From: a virus
Length of the DNA: 47,762 bases
Strand: one strand, 5' to 3'
IMG/VR virus record: IMGVR_UViG_3300017917_003112
Coordinates: 1 to 47,762 of that record
Positions within the stretch are counted from its first letter, which is position 1. Each line of letters begins with the position of its first letter. The notes under the pieces are model-generated. The model was not told the origin of the DNA. It worked only from the letters and a program-made list of their open reading frames with translations, and did no database searches. Shown here in pieces: positions 35,121-42,453 of the stretch. Made by a program: the position numbers and the translations under genes.

Positions 35121-35894
35121 ATGAATTTATTAACAGAAAATAAAAAAATAGTTTTATCTAATAAAGCAATTATTTTAGAAAATCTAAAATTAGCTAAGCA
35201 ATATGCAGATAAAGGAGAATTATCAAAAGAAGATCTAAAGTTATTAATAAATTCAGATCCTACTCCTCAAAAAAAGTTTGTTGGTTGGATGGCAAAAATG
35301 CTTATTAAAAATAATGCAGATATAGATAAATTAAGAAGTGCTGTTGAGGAATTTAATACTCTTTTAAATAAAGGAAAAACAGATACAAAAGATATTAATG
35401 ATTTTAAAACATTAAAAGATTTAGAATCTGAATTAGATAAAATTAATCAATCTGGTGGAGCAGTATCATCATCTGACTTAGAAAATGATTATGAAGTTAT
35501 TTTAGATAATAAAGATTTATATATAGCAGTTCCTCATACACATGAAGCATCTCGTAAATTAGGAATGTCTAAATTTGCATATAGGGATTGTGAAGATTCA
35601 GAAGGTAAATCAACTGGCCAAAAAGATTCAGCTTGGTGTACTACATATAAAGCACCAGATCATTTTAATGATTATTATTATAAAGATAATGTAACACTAT
35701 ACTATATTAGGATAAAATCAGAGGCTATGATGGATAAAATAAAACAAAGTAAAGTTTTTAAAGAACCAAAAGAAAAGTATGCAGTAGTTGCTTTTGCTGT
35801 TTTAGAAGATGGTAGAATAGATGCGTATGATGGATTAGATAAAAGATTAAGTCCTCAAATGATAAAAGAATATAGAAATATAATTGGATTATAA
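35121..35894 (+). CDS. Hypothetical phage protein with SAWCTTYK motif
   Basis: The protein has 257 residues. Residues 1-115 are helical and Lys/Glu/Leu-rich. Residues about 125-257 form a folded domain containing YRDCEDSEG, DSAWCTTYKAPDHFNDYYYK and LYYIRIKSE, then KYAVVAFAVLEDGRIDAYDG. Large phages often encode proteins with an AWCT(T/A)-type motif followed by a YY..LY.I and a KYA..A....G.I.A.D pattern, whose function I do not know. No catalytic assignment is justified. It has its own promoter-like motif, and the next gene starts two bases after its stop. Confidence 0.6.
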   Translation: MNLLTENKKIVLSNKAIILENLKLAKQYADKGELSKEDLKLLINSDPTPQKKFVGWMAKMLIKNNADIDKLRSAVEEFNTLLNKGKTDTKDINDFKTLKDLESELDKINQSGGAVSSSDLENDYEVILDNKDLYIAVPHTHEASRKLGMSKFAYRDCEDSEGKSTGQKDSAWCTTYKAPDHFNDYYYKDNVTLYYIRIKSEAMMDKIKQSKVFKEPKEKYAVVAFAVLEDGRIDAYDGLDKRLSPQMIKEYRNIIGL

Positions 35895-35895
35895 A

Positions 35896-36369
35896 ATGAT
35901 AAAATTAATAGACTTATTAAAAGAAGAAGACTTTTTTACTCCTAGACGTTCTAAAGAAGAAAGGTCTAAGACTTATAATATTATTATCCAAAAACAAATA
36001 CAACAGTACATAAAAAATGGTAGTAAAGGATCTTTAGATTTATATAATATACCAATTATAAGTTTACCAGATGGATTAATAGTAGGAGGTGAATTAGACT
36101 TAAGAAAAACTAAAATTACAACTTTACCAAATAATTTAAAAGTAAAAAGAGATGTTGATTTAAGTGGTATACCAATTGAGTCTTTATCTAATGGCCTAGA
36201 AGTAGGAGGTGATCTTGATTTAAGTTATACTAAAATAAAAACTTTACCCAATGATCTAAAAGTAGGAGGAAATCTTGATTTAACCGGCACCCCAATAGCT
36301 AAAAAATATACAAAACAACAGTTGATAAGAAAAATGATACCTGGAGTAAAAGGTGAAATTTATATATAA
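35896..36369 (+). CDS. Leucine-rich-repeat-like protein
   Basis: This 157-residue protein uses ATG at 35896 (MIKLIDLLKEEDFF). An upstream TTG at 35884 would lie inside the preceding gene. Residues about 45-135 are repeats of about 20-25 residues following LP-x-x-L-x-V-GG-x-LDLS-x-T-x-I (SLPDGLIVGGELDLRKTKI, TLPNNLKVKRDVDLSGIPI, SLSNGLEVGGDLDLSYTKI, TLPNDLKVGGNLDLTGTPI). This is a phage-type leucine-rich repeat resembling the LPX repeats of bacterial effectors. A basic helical tail follows. The ligand is unknown. It probably binds a host or phage protein. Confidence 0.72.
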   Translation: MIKLIDLLKEEDFFTPRRSKEERSKTYNIIIQKQIQQYIKNGSKGSLDLYNIPIISLPDGLIVGGELDLRKTKITTLPNNLKVKRDVDLSGIPIESLSNGLEVGGDLDLSYTKIKTLPNDLKVGGNLDLTGTPIAKKYTKQQLIRKMIPGVKGEIYI

Positions 36370-36387
36370 TGATAAAATTAAATTACT

Positions 36388-36486
36388 ATGACAAAAGCTG
36401 AAAAAAAATATAAAAATAGAGTAAAAATGGCAAAAGCCACTAGAAAATTAAATCAACAAAAAAAGATTCATTTAAAGCATACTTAA
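36388..36486 (+). CDS. Possible 32-residue basic peptide
   Basis: A short frame encodes MTKAEKKYKNRVKMAKATRK followed by LNQQKKIHLKHT. It has 13 Lys or Arg residues among 32 and an AT-rich leader. Small basic proteins of this kind can bind nucleic acid. It lies between the LRR gene and the chaperone promoter. Coding status is uncertain because of the short length. Confidence 0.4.
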   Translation: MTKAEKKYKNRVKMAKATRKLNQQKKIHLKHT

Positions 36487-36518
36487 AAGATAATTTTTTT
36501 TATTAAATAAAAGTTTTG

Positions 36519-36528
36519 TATATTTATA
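36519..36528 (+). promoter_or_regulatory. TATATTTATA promoter-like motif of the chaperone operon
   Basis: AAAAGTTTTG precedes TATATTTATAAATA, the longest form of the motif in the window. It lies 41 bases before a possible leader ORF and 99 before hsp20. The upstream stretch AAGATAATTTTTTTT also precedes the motif at 42135. Confidence 0.5.
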
Positions 36529-36535
36529 AATAAAT

Positions 36536-36562
36536 GGTACGCAGGTACGACCAATAGTTATG
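36536..36562 (+). repeat. Inverted and direct repeat pair bracketing hsp20 (partner 37071-37090)
   Basis: GGTACGCAGG (36536-36545) is the exact reverse complement of CCTGCGTACC (37071-37080). In addition, ACCAATAGTTATG occurs in the same direction at 36550-36562 and 37078-37090. In each case the ATG opens a small reading frame. The pair flanks the HSP20 gene and may mark a duplicated translation-start region or regulatory structure. Confidence 0.7.
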
Positions 36563-36625
36563 AATATTATATTAATTAACCGTTCACCCAAGTGGGAACA
36601 CAAAAACAAACACAATTATGACTAG
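36560..36625 (+). CDS. Possible leader peptide of hsp20
   Basis: ATG at 36560 in the repeated AATAGTTATG context opens a 21-residue frame, MNIILINRSPKWEHKNKHNY plus Asp. Its TAG (36623-36625) lies within the first codons of hsp20 (ATG 36618), so the two overlap. Translation of the leader could unfold the hairpin at 36582-36599 and deliver ribosomes to hsp20. It may equally be a chance frame. Confidence 0.4.
   Translation: MNIILINRSPKWEHKNKHNYD
36582..36599 (+). promoter_or_regulatory. Leader hairpin before hsp20
   Basis: GTT and CCC pair with GGG and AAC around the loop AAGT, with a CA bulge. The structure ends 18 bases before the hsp20 ATG. In a heat-shock leader such a structure could regulate translation, but stability and role are untested. 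Confidence 0.35.
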
Positions 36626-37058
36626 ATTACCACGTCTATTTGAGCTAGATCCATTTGACTTGCTCTGGAGAGACTTATTCGAAACAAAATCAAACTTCTC
36701 TGCAATTACACAGAAAGTAACCCATCCAGTAGATATTTATGAAACTAAAACAGGAATTGAATTCCAATTAGCTGCTGTAGGTCTTGATAGAGAAGATATA
36801 GAAATCCTTGTTGAAGGAGATCAATTACGTATTAGATACATACAAAATAAAAAAGAAGAAGATACCACAGTTATTTATAAAGGTATTAAAAAATCATCAT
36901 TTGATCTTAGTTGGAAATTATCCGCTAAATTTGACTTAAGTAAATTAGAAGCTACTCTAGATAAAGGATTGTTAATATTAACAATTCCACATGCTAGTGA
37001 AAGTCAAGTAAAAAAGATAGAAATTAAACCTATCACACTATTCCAAGTAAATAAATAA
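36618..37058 (+). CDS. HSP20-family small heat-shock protein
   Basis: This 146-residue protein should form oligomers that hold unfolding proteins for refolding by other chaperones. An N-terminal hydrophobic arm (LPRLFELDPFDLLWRDLF) precedes the alpha-crystallin domain (residues about 35-130: HPVDIYETKTGIEFQLAAVG, DREDIEILVEGDQLRIRY, then LSKLEATLDKGLLILTIP, which is the G-x-L-x-x-x-x-P hallmark). The C-terminal IKPI provides the IxI/V-type anchoring motif. It is the first gene of a run with groES and groEL. A leader ORF, a hairpin and repeat elements lie upstream. T4-like cyanophages also carry small heat-shock genes. Confidence 0.92.
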   Translation: MTRLPRLFELDPFDLLWRDLFETKSNFSAITQKVTHPVDIYETKTGIEFQLAAVGLDREDIEILVEGDQLRIRYIQNKKEEDTTVIYKGIKKSSFDLSWKLSAKFDLSKLEATLDKGLLILTIPHASESQVKKIEIKPITLFQVNK

Positions 37059-37087
37059 AAAAAGGTATACCCTGCGTACCAATAGTT

Positions 37088-37276
37088 ATGTTCTCAATTT
37101 GTAAAAATTTTATCAAAATTAATGATGACTTATTTTTAGTAAAAAAAATATTTGCTGAAGATAGAGTTAAAAACATAGAACCAATTAAAGAGTGGTTAGA
37201 CGCTGATTCTGTTTATAAAAAAGATGGCGCACTCTATTTTTGTTCTAAAATAATTGAATTAGAAGTTGTAAATTAG
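37088..37276 (+). CDS. Small hypothetical protein in the chaperone operon
   Basis: This 62-residue protein (MFSICKNFIKINDDLFLVKK, then FAEDRVKNIEPIKEWLDADS, YKKDGALYFCSKIIELEVVN) seems to be a small alpha/beta domain. It starts at the second copy of ACCAATAGTTATG and ends four bases before groES. No family is recognised. Its position between hsp20 and groES suggests a co-expressed adaptor or regulator, but this is inference. Two cysteines are present at residues 5 and about 53. Confidence 0.6.
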   Translation: MFSICKNFIKINDDLFLVKKIFAEDRVKNIEPIKEWLDADSVYKKDGALYFCSKIIELEVVN

Positions 37277-37280
37277 CATT

Positions 37281-37571
37281 ATGAAAAAAATAACACCACT
37301 AAATGGTTTCGTAATTTTAAAACCAATCGAAACCGAAGAAGAAACAGTCGGTAACATTATTATACCAGATTTAGGTAAAGAACGTCCAGAAATGGGTGAA
37401 ATAGTATCTATATCAGATGTATATAATTATAATACTGACAAAATAGTAAAATCTACATTAGAAGTAGGTAAAACTGCATTAATTCCTAAATTAGGATCAC
37501 AAAGAATTGTATTAGAAGGTCAAGACTTCTATATATGTAAAGAATCAGATATTTTAGCAATTATAGATTAA
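37281..37571 (+). CDS. groES: Co-chaperonin GroES
   Basis: This 96-residue protein is the heptameric lid of the chaperonin chamber. It begins KKITPLNGFVILKPIETEEE and contains the mobile-loop region (TVGNIIIPDLGKERPEMGEI), equivalent to the Gly-Ile-Val/Leu loop that binds GroEL. The C-terminal strands GQDFYICKESDILAIID complete the fold. Length equals the bacterial norm (about 97). It lies seven bases before groEL in the classical order. Unlike T4, which encodes only gp31 and uses host GroEL, this phage encodes both partners. Confidence 0.93.
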   Translation: MKKITPLNGFVILKPIETEEETVGNIIIPDLGKERPEMGEIVSISDVYNYNTDKIVKSTLEVGKTALIPKLGSQRIVLEGQDFYICKESDILAIID

Positions 37572-37578
37572 TAAAAAT

Positions 37579-39195
37579 ATGAGTACAACAACAAACATTT
37601 ACGGAACAGAATTAAAAGAAAAATTACTTTCCGGTATAGAAAAATTAAATCACGCAGTTAGTTCTACATTAGGACCTGGTGGTAGAACAGTTTTGATTAA
37701 AGAACAAACTGGAGAAGTTAAAGCTACAAAAGATGGTGTAACAGTAGCAAAAGCATTTCATAAATTAGAAGATGATGTAGAAGATCTTGGTGCTACTCTA
37801 GTAAAACAAGTTAGTATTAAATCAGCAAATGAAGCTGGAGATGGAACTACAACATCTACTCTATTAGCTACTGAAATTGTAAAGCATGGATTAAAAGCTA
37901 TTAGACAAGGTATTAATGCAGTTGAAATTAAAAATGAAATTGACTTAATAATTACTGATTTAGTTCATGATATTAAGCAAAACGCAATTGAAATTTCTTC
38001 TGAAGAACAAATTAAGCAAGTTGCTACGATTTCAGGAAATAACGATGTTGAAGTTGGAAATCTAATTGCAACAGCTATTGAAAAAGTAGGTCGTGATGGT
38101 GTAGTAACTATTGAAGAATCAAAAACTGGAGAAACTTCTTTAGAAGTAGTAGAAGGTATGCAATTTGATCGTGGATATAAATCTCCATACTTTGTTACTA
38201 ATAATACTACTATGCAAGCTAGTTTAGAAAGTCCATATATTTTACTTTATGATGGACGTATTTCAACTGCACAAGAGTTAGTTCAAGTATTAACAAAAGC
38301 AAACTCAGAAAATAAACCTCTACTAATTATTGCAGAAGATATTGGTGATGAAGCTTTAGCAACTCTTATTGTAAATAAAATGAGAGGAATTGTACAAGTT
38401 TGTGCAGTTAAAGCTCCTGATTTTGGTGATAGAAAAACTTTAATTTTAGAAGATATTGCAATCTTAACAGGAGGTCAAGTTATTTCTAAAGATAAAGGAC
38501 ATAAATTAGATAAAATCACAACTCAACAATTTAGCCAATTCTTAGGAACTTCCAGATTAATTACAGTTTCAAAAGAAGAAACTACTATTATTGATGGTAA
38601 AGGTAATCAAGAGCAGATTGAAGCAAGAGCAATTGAAATTAAAGACCAAATTGAAAAAGCTTCATCATTTTACGAAAAAGAAAAGTTACAAGAAAGACTT
38701 GGTAAACTAGTTGGAGGTGTTGCTATTATTAATGTTGGTGGTAATTCTGATATTGAAATAAAAGAAAAGAAAGATAGAGTAGAAGACGCACTTTATGCGA
38801 CAAAAGCAGCATTAGCTGATGGTATTGTACCAGGTGGTGGAAGTCTTTTATATAGAATGTCATTATTACTTCATGACAAAGGAGGGAATGAAGGTTTAGC
38901 AAATGGAATTGTGAGAAAAGCATTACAATCTCCTTTTATTAAAATCTTGTCAAATGCAGGAATTGGTGAGTGGTGGAATAATATTCCTAATGATGGAGAG
39001 GTTTATGATGCAAAAAATCATAAATTAGTAAATGCAATGGAAGCAGGTATTATAGATCCAGCTAAAGTAGTTATAACAGCTTTAAAAAATGCATCATCAG
39101 TAGCAGGAACTATCTTAACTACAGAAAGTGCTATTTTTGAAAAGAAAGAAAAGAATGAACAAACTCAAGATCCAATGATGGGAATGGGTATGTAA
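37579..39195 (+). CDS. groEL: Chaperonin GroEL
   Basis: This 538-residue protein forms the double-ring ATP-dependent folding chamber. Conserved elements include [24 protein letters not shown] (ATP site Asp), [18 protein letters not shown] (nucleotide-binding loop), the apical domain from about residue 185, and [17 protein letters not shown] with the catalytic Asp of the VEDAL motif. [13 protein letters not shown] follows. The C-terminus ends DPMMGMGM, a short form of the usual GGM tail. Length is near the bacterial 540-550. All ATPase residues I can check are intact, so it should be functional and divergent from the host protein. Confidence 0.95.
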   Translation: MSTTTNIYGTELKEKLLSGIEKLNHAVSSTLGPGGRTVLIKEQTGEVKATKDGVTVAKAFHKLEDDVEDLGATLVKQVSIKSANEAGDGTTTSTLLATEIVKHGLKAIRQGINAVEIKNEIDLIITDLVHDIKQNAIEISSEEQIKQVATISGNNDVEVGNLIATAIEKVGRDGVVTIEESKTGETSLEVVEGMQFDRGYKSPYFVTNNTTMQASLESPYILLYDGRISTAQELVQVLTKANSENKPLLIIAEDIGDEALATLIVNKMRGIVQVCAVKAPDFGDRKTLILEDIAILTGGQVISKDKGHKLDKITTQQFSQFLGTSRLITVSKEETTIIDGKGNQEQIEARAIEIKDQIEKASSFYEKEKLQERLGKLVGGVAIINVGGNSDIEIKEKKDRVEDALYATKAALADGIVPGGGSLLYRMSLLLHDKGGNEGLANGIVRKALQSPFIKILSNAGIGEWWNNIPNDGEVYDAKNHKLVNAMEAGIIDPAKVVITALKNASSVAGTILTTESAIFEKKEKNEQTQDPMMGMGM

Positions 39196-39213
39196 TAAAA
39201 AAATTAATCAGTT

Positions 39214-40149
39214 ATGAAAGCAGCCGTTATCGGTATGGTAAATAATGTTGGTAATTCCACCTCCCATCATGGAGGTGGATATTATCACGTTATGTTAAAC
39301 ATACTAAAAAATTGTCAACCATTTGAATTAGATATTAATCCTAATCCATCTTCATGGAATAACTATGAAAGAATATACATATTAGAAGGAGTTAATTATC
39401 AAGAAAATACCTTTAATTTTATTGGAGGCCCACAACCAGAGCATAGGCAAAAATTAGAAGCTATTGCAAATTATAAAGGTTTAATAATTAATGTTAATGT
39501 ACCATTAGATCTAAATATTTTTAATAATAGATTTAAACTACAACATAAATTTAGTTTTAATAATACTATAGACTATGCTAGAATGTATGGTATAGATACT
39601 AGAAAGCTAGTAAGAGGAGACTCTCATTCATTAAGTGTTTGGAAACCGGGCTTTGGTTTAGATAGAACTGATGGTAAAACATTATATGGATTTTTAAAAG
39701 ATTCAGATTCTATAGTTCAAGATTGGAATAAAAAATACGATGAAACTATAACTTATTTTGGTAATATTGATGTAAGATTTCACCTAGCAAGACAGCAAGA
39801 TTCATCTATTTCTACAGTAGATCTTTTTAATCGATATGCAGAGTTTAGTCATAAGCTAAATAATAATACAATTATTGGTCTATTACCAATTGAACACGAA
39901 AGTCGTAAACTCCCAAAAACAGGATTATATAAAGGAAGCAAGTTTTGTGGTACTCGTGAAGTAAGAATGGAAATCAGAGAATTAGCACATCAAACATTAA
40001 AAAAAGCTGGAGTAAAACTTTTAGAATGGCCTGATGAATGGATCGATGAAGATGGAACTAAAATGTTTGAGTACATGGAAGCCAGACAGTCAGTCCACTT
40101 AAAACCTAAATATTATAAGTTTTCAAACCAGTTTATAAATACAAAATAA
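39214..40149 (+). CDS. SGNH-like hydrolase/transferase-type protein
   Basis: This 311-residue protein has two motifs of SGNH-type enzymes: RGDSHSLSVW (Gly135-Asp136-Ser137-His138, block I nucleophile Ser137) and TYFGNIDVRFHLARQ (residues about 180-194), similar to the FG-E-ID-x-R-x-H block of bacterial SGNH families. The N-terminus (MKAAVIGMVNNVGNSTSHHG) is Gly-rich. It ends six bases before the next gene, so it forms an operon with the aGPT-like and PLP-like genes. The substrate is unknown. An acyl- or ester-handling step in nucleotide or DNA modification is suggested by context. It starts AGTTATG and contains a GC-rich hairpin at 39257-39278. Confidence 0.55.
   Translation: MKAAVIGMVNNVGNSTSHHGGGYYHVMLNILKNCQPFELDINPNPSSWNNYERIYILEGVNYQENTFNFIGGPQPEHRQKLEAIANYKGLIINVNVPLDLNIFNNRFKLQHKFSFNNTIDYARMYGIDTRKLVRGDSHSLSVWKPGFGLDRTDGKTLYGFLKDSDSIVQDWNKKYDETITYFGNIDVRFHLARQQDSSISTVDLFNRYAEFSHKLNNNTIIGLLPIEHESRKLPKTGLYKGSKFCGTREVRMEIRELAHQTLKKAGVKLLEWPDEWIDEDGTKMFEYMEARQSVHLKPKYYKFSNQFINTK
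39257..39278 (+). other. GC-rich hairpin inside the 5' end of the SGNH-like gene
   Basis: CCACCTCC (39257-39264) pairs perfectly with GGAGGTGG (39271-39278) around CATCAT; a flanking T-A extends it to nine base pairs. It stands out against the very AT-rich background and contains GGAGG. It may reflect only the Ser-His-His-Gly-Gly-Gly codons. Confidence 0.45.
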
Positions 40150-40154
40150 ATATA

Positions 40155-41198
40155 ATGCAAAAATTTATTATAAATCAAGACCTTTTAGAAGCTCTTGATC
40201 AATATGATAAGAAAAGTCTACTAATGCAACAGCATGGTAGTTTAGGTATACCATATCATGGAAATTTATATGAAGATGTAAATGATGATCTTATATACCA
40301 CGTACCTATATATGATACCGCTCATAGAAAGTATGCTGCATTCTGTGCATTTACAGAAGCTGTTTGGCATAAAGAAAATGATGTTAGAAATATGGGTAAA
40401 CACTTTAATCATCATGATATTAAAGATGAGTTTGATTGGTTTATGCTATTTTATTTATTTAGATTATGTGGATCTGGTATTAATTATGTACCTAGATATA
40501 AAACAGATGGCATTAAAGATATACTGGGCACTCATGGTTTCGGTAATTTTTGGGTGGTTGATTCTATATTAAATGGAAGATATACATGGCCAGAATGGAA
40601 AGAAGACCTAAAGAAGCGCATCCGTCCATTTACAGATAATAAAGGATATTTACTACCACAATTCTCATTTGAAGGCCAAACAGGAAATCACTTACGTAGA
40701 TTTATATTAGACCATTCAGAAGATTTAGTTAGATCTATATATGATAGAGTTGTAGGAGGTAGGCAAGATATATATCAAGTAACAGATTATGGAAATAATC
40801 ATTTAAATAATATTGGATTTAAAAAACAAAATTTTGTACTTACTGCATTTGCTGCAGATTTAGGTGAATATTTTCCAAATTATGTAAATCCAAGAGGATG
40901 GGTATATGCAGGAACAAACGCAGTTAAATGTATAAAAGCTATATTTCCAAAAGTTAGTCCAAAAATAAAAGAATTTGAGTACATTAATGAAGTACTACAA
41001 TTTTTATCAAAAAGATATAACTTAAACCCGATAGATTGTGAAGATAGTAGAGCATGCGATGTAGTTAGATATTTCCAAGAATACCAATCACCAGACCATA
41101 TTATTAAAAATAATGGAAAAATTATGAGTAATAATACAATTCTTAAACAAACGTGGGGCCATGATAAGTACTATGACTTTGCAAAAAAATTAAAATAA
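40155..41198 (+). CDS. Candidate aGPT-pyrophosphorylase-like DNA base modification protein
   Basis: This 347-residue protein is mostly helical. Segments such as FRLCGSGINY (102-111), GTHGFGNFWVVD (125-136), VTDYGNNHLNNIGFKKQNF and GWVYAGTNAVKCIKAIFP resemble, from memory, the alpha-glutamyl/putrescinyl thymine pyrophosphorylase and 5-hmdU kinase helical families of phages with hypermodified DNA. In phages ViI and M6 members of this group act as amino acid:DNA transferases. The gene lies between an SGNH-like and a PLP fold II-like gene with gaps of five and one bases, a compact operon. The family match is by eye and uncertain. An unrelated DNA glycosylase-like helical protein is the main alternative. 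Confidence 0.42.
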   Translation: MQKFIINQDLLEALDQYDKKSLLMQQHGSLGIPYHGNLYEDVNDDLIYHVPIYDTAHRKYAAFCAFTEAVWHKENDVRNMGKHFNHHDIKDEFDWFMLFYLFRLCGSGINYVPRYKTDGIKDILGTHGFGNFWVVDSILNGRYTWPEWKEDLKKRIRPFTDNKGYLLPQFSFEGQTGNHLRRFILDHSEDLVRSIYDRVVGGRQDIYQVTDYGNNHLNNIGFKKQNFVLTAFAADLGEYFPNYVNPRGWVYAGTNAVKCIKAIFPKVSPKIKEFEYINEVLQFLSKRYNLNPIDCEDSRACDVVRYFQEYQSPDHIIKNNGKIMSNNTILKQTWGHDKYYDFAKKLK

Positions 41199-41199
41199 T

Positions 41200-42087
41200 A
41201 TGTTTATAAATAAAGCAACAGATCAATCAAATTTAGATATGGCAGATGGTAGAGATTTAAACTACTATCTAGAAATGACAAAAGATTATAAACCTGATTT
41301 TGAATTTAAAATAAAACAAGTTGATGGATTTAATCTTATAGATGATGGTGAGTTTCAATATGGTACTAAAGCTAAAATGGGAGATTTCATGATCAGCCAA
41401 GTAAAAGAAGATACTCTAGTTTATGTAGCACCAAGAACAGGTTATGCTCCTTATTCACTTACATATCTTGCAAAAAAGTATAATAAAAAATTAGTACTAT
41501 TTATGCCAGCATCTAAAGAAGCATCTGAACACCAACTTCGAGTTATTGAAGAAGGTGCCACTCCTATATTTCTTAAAACTCCTGCAATGCCAACTATAAA
41601 TGCTTGGGCAAAAGACTTTGCTCAAAAGACTGGAGCAAAATATTTACCTTTTGGTCTTAAGCATGAACAAGTTGTAGCAGGTGGTGTTAGAATATTTTAT
41701 GATGCATTTAAAGATTTAGATATTCCAACTATGTGGACTGTATTTTCAACAGGAGTATTATCTAGAACGCTTCAGATAGCACTTACTAATACTGAATTTA
41801 ATGCTGTAGCCGTTGCAAGAAATGTACAACCAGGAGAATTAGGAAGAGCTAAATTTTATACCTATCATAAACAATTTCTTAAAGAATGCGATATAGACAC
41901 TCCATTTGATTGTATTAAAACATATGATGCAAAAGGTTGGGATTATATGAAAAGATATGGTAAATTAGGAGATTGGTTCTGGAATGTTGCTAAAAATATG
42001 CCAAAGCCAACAATTAAACCTAGTGATATTGATTCTCAAAGAGAGTGGGGAGATAAATCTGATATAAATAAATACTTAGGACTATAA
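41200..42087 (+). CDS. PLP-dependent fold type II-like enzyme
   Basis: This 295-residue protein resembles tryptophan synthase beta/ACC deaminase-type PLP enzymes. GTKAKMGDFMI (residues 55-65) contains candidate PLP lysines Lys57 and Lys59. VAPRTGYAPYSLTYLAKKY is the position of the substrate-binding SNH-type loop, followed by NKKLVLFMPA, HQLRVIEEGATPIFLKT and AKYLPFGLKHEQVVAGGVRI. VFSTGVLSRTL is at the usual Gly-rich phosphate-loop position but is divergent. Such enzymes could modify an amino acid donor or a DNA adduct. The gene starts one base after the preceding stop, so the two are tightly coupled. Activity is unproven because the phosphate loop is atypical. Confidence 0.6.
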   Translation: MFINKATDQSNLDMADGRDLNYYLEMTKDYKPDFEFKIKQVDGFNLIDDGEFQYGTKAKMGDFMISQVKEDTLVYVAPRTGYAPYSLTYLAKKYNKKLVLFMPASKEASEHQLRVIEEGATPIFLKTPAMPTINAWAKDFAQKTGAKYLPFGLKHEQVVAGGVRIFYDAFKDLDIPTMWTVFSTGVLSRTLQIALTNTEFNAVAVARNVQPGELGRAKFYTYHKQFLKECDIDTPFDCIKTYDAKGWDYMKRYGKLGDWFWNVAKNMPKPTIKPSDIDSQREWGDKSDINKYLGL

Positions 42088-42134
42088 AGTATTTATACTA
42101 TAAAGATAATTTTTTTTAATTAAAACAATTTTAG

Positions 42135-42142
42135 TATATTTG
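42135..42142 (+). promoter_or_regulatory. TATATTTG promoter-like element, perfect TAnnTTTG
   Basis: TATATTTG is a perfect match to the Bacteroidota -7 consensus and ends only five bases before the ATG at 42148. If it is used, the transcript would be leaderless or nearly so. Its upstream AAGATAATTTTTTTT resembles the chaperone promoter. Confidence 0.5.
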
Positions 42143-42147
42143 ACTAT

Positions 42148-42453
42148 ATGAATATTTTAGAAAAAGCAAATGAAATAATTTATAAACGATCTGAAGAAAA
42201 GGAAAGACAGTATGGTCCTATTCAAGATGGTATGATTGAGGCTGCTAAAATAGCATCTTTATTATCAAGAAAAGAAATAACTCCTACAGACATGTATAAT
42301 TGTATGATAGCTCTTAAATTATCAAGACAAGCATATAATCATAAAGAAGATAATTTATTAGATTGTATTTCTTATATGGCAGCATTAAATGATTATCAAA
42401 ATAATATAAACAATGAAAGTACAAAAGTTACGACCAGTAAAAACTCCAAGTAG
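42148..42453 (+). CDS. DUF6378-like small phage protein
   Basis: The protein has 101 residues. The conserved pattern RQYGPIQDGMIEAAKIASLL followed by ITPTDMYNCMIALKLSRQAY and HKEDNLLDCISYMAAL matches, from memory, the DUF6378 family found widely in phages near nucleotide metabolism genes. It is helical and the function is unknown. An all-alpha NTP-pyrophosphohydrolase-like role has been suggested by similar architecture but is not established here. It begins a nucleotide metabolism cluster and overlaps the dUTPase gene by 41 bases in another frame, showing translational coupling. Confidence 0.72.
   Translation: MNILEKANEIIYKRSEEKERQYGPIQDGMIEAAKIASLLSRKEITPTDMYNCMIALKLSRQAYNHKEDNLLDCISYMAALNDYQNNINNESTKVTTSKNSK

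Noticed and set aside
36370-36617. CIRCE or other classical heat-shock operator before the chaperone genes
   Set aside because: No TTAGCACTC/GAGTGCTAA pair is present in the leader.
40282-40572. 96-codon open frame inside the aGPT-like gene
   Set aside because: It is a +1 frame shadow of the 347-residue gene with a hydrophobic, atypical composition.
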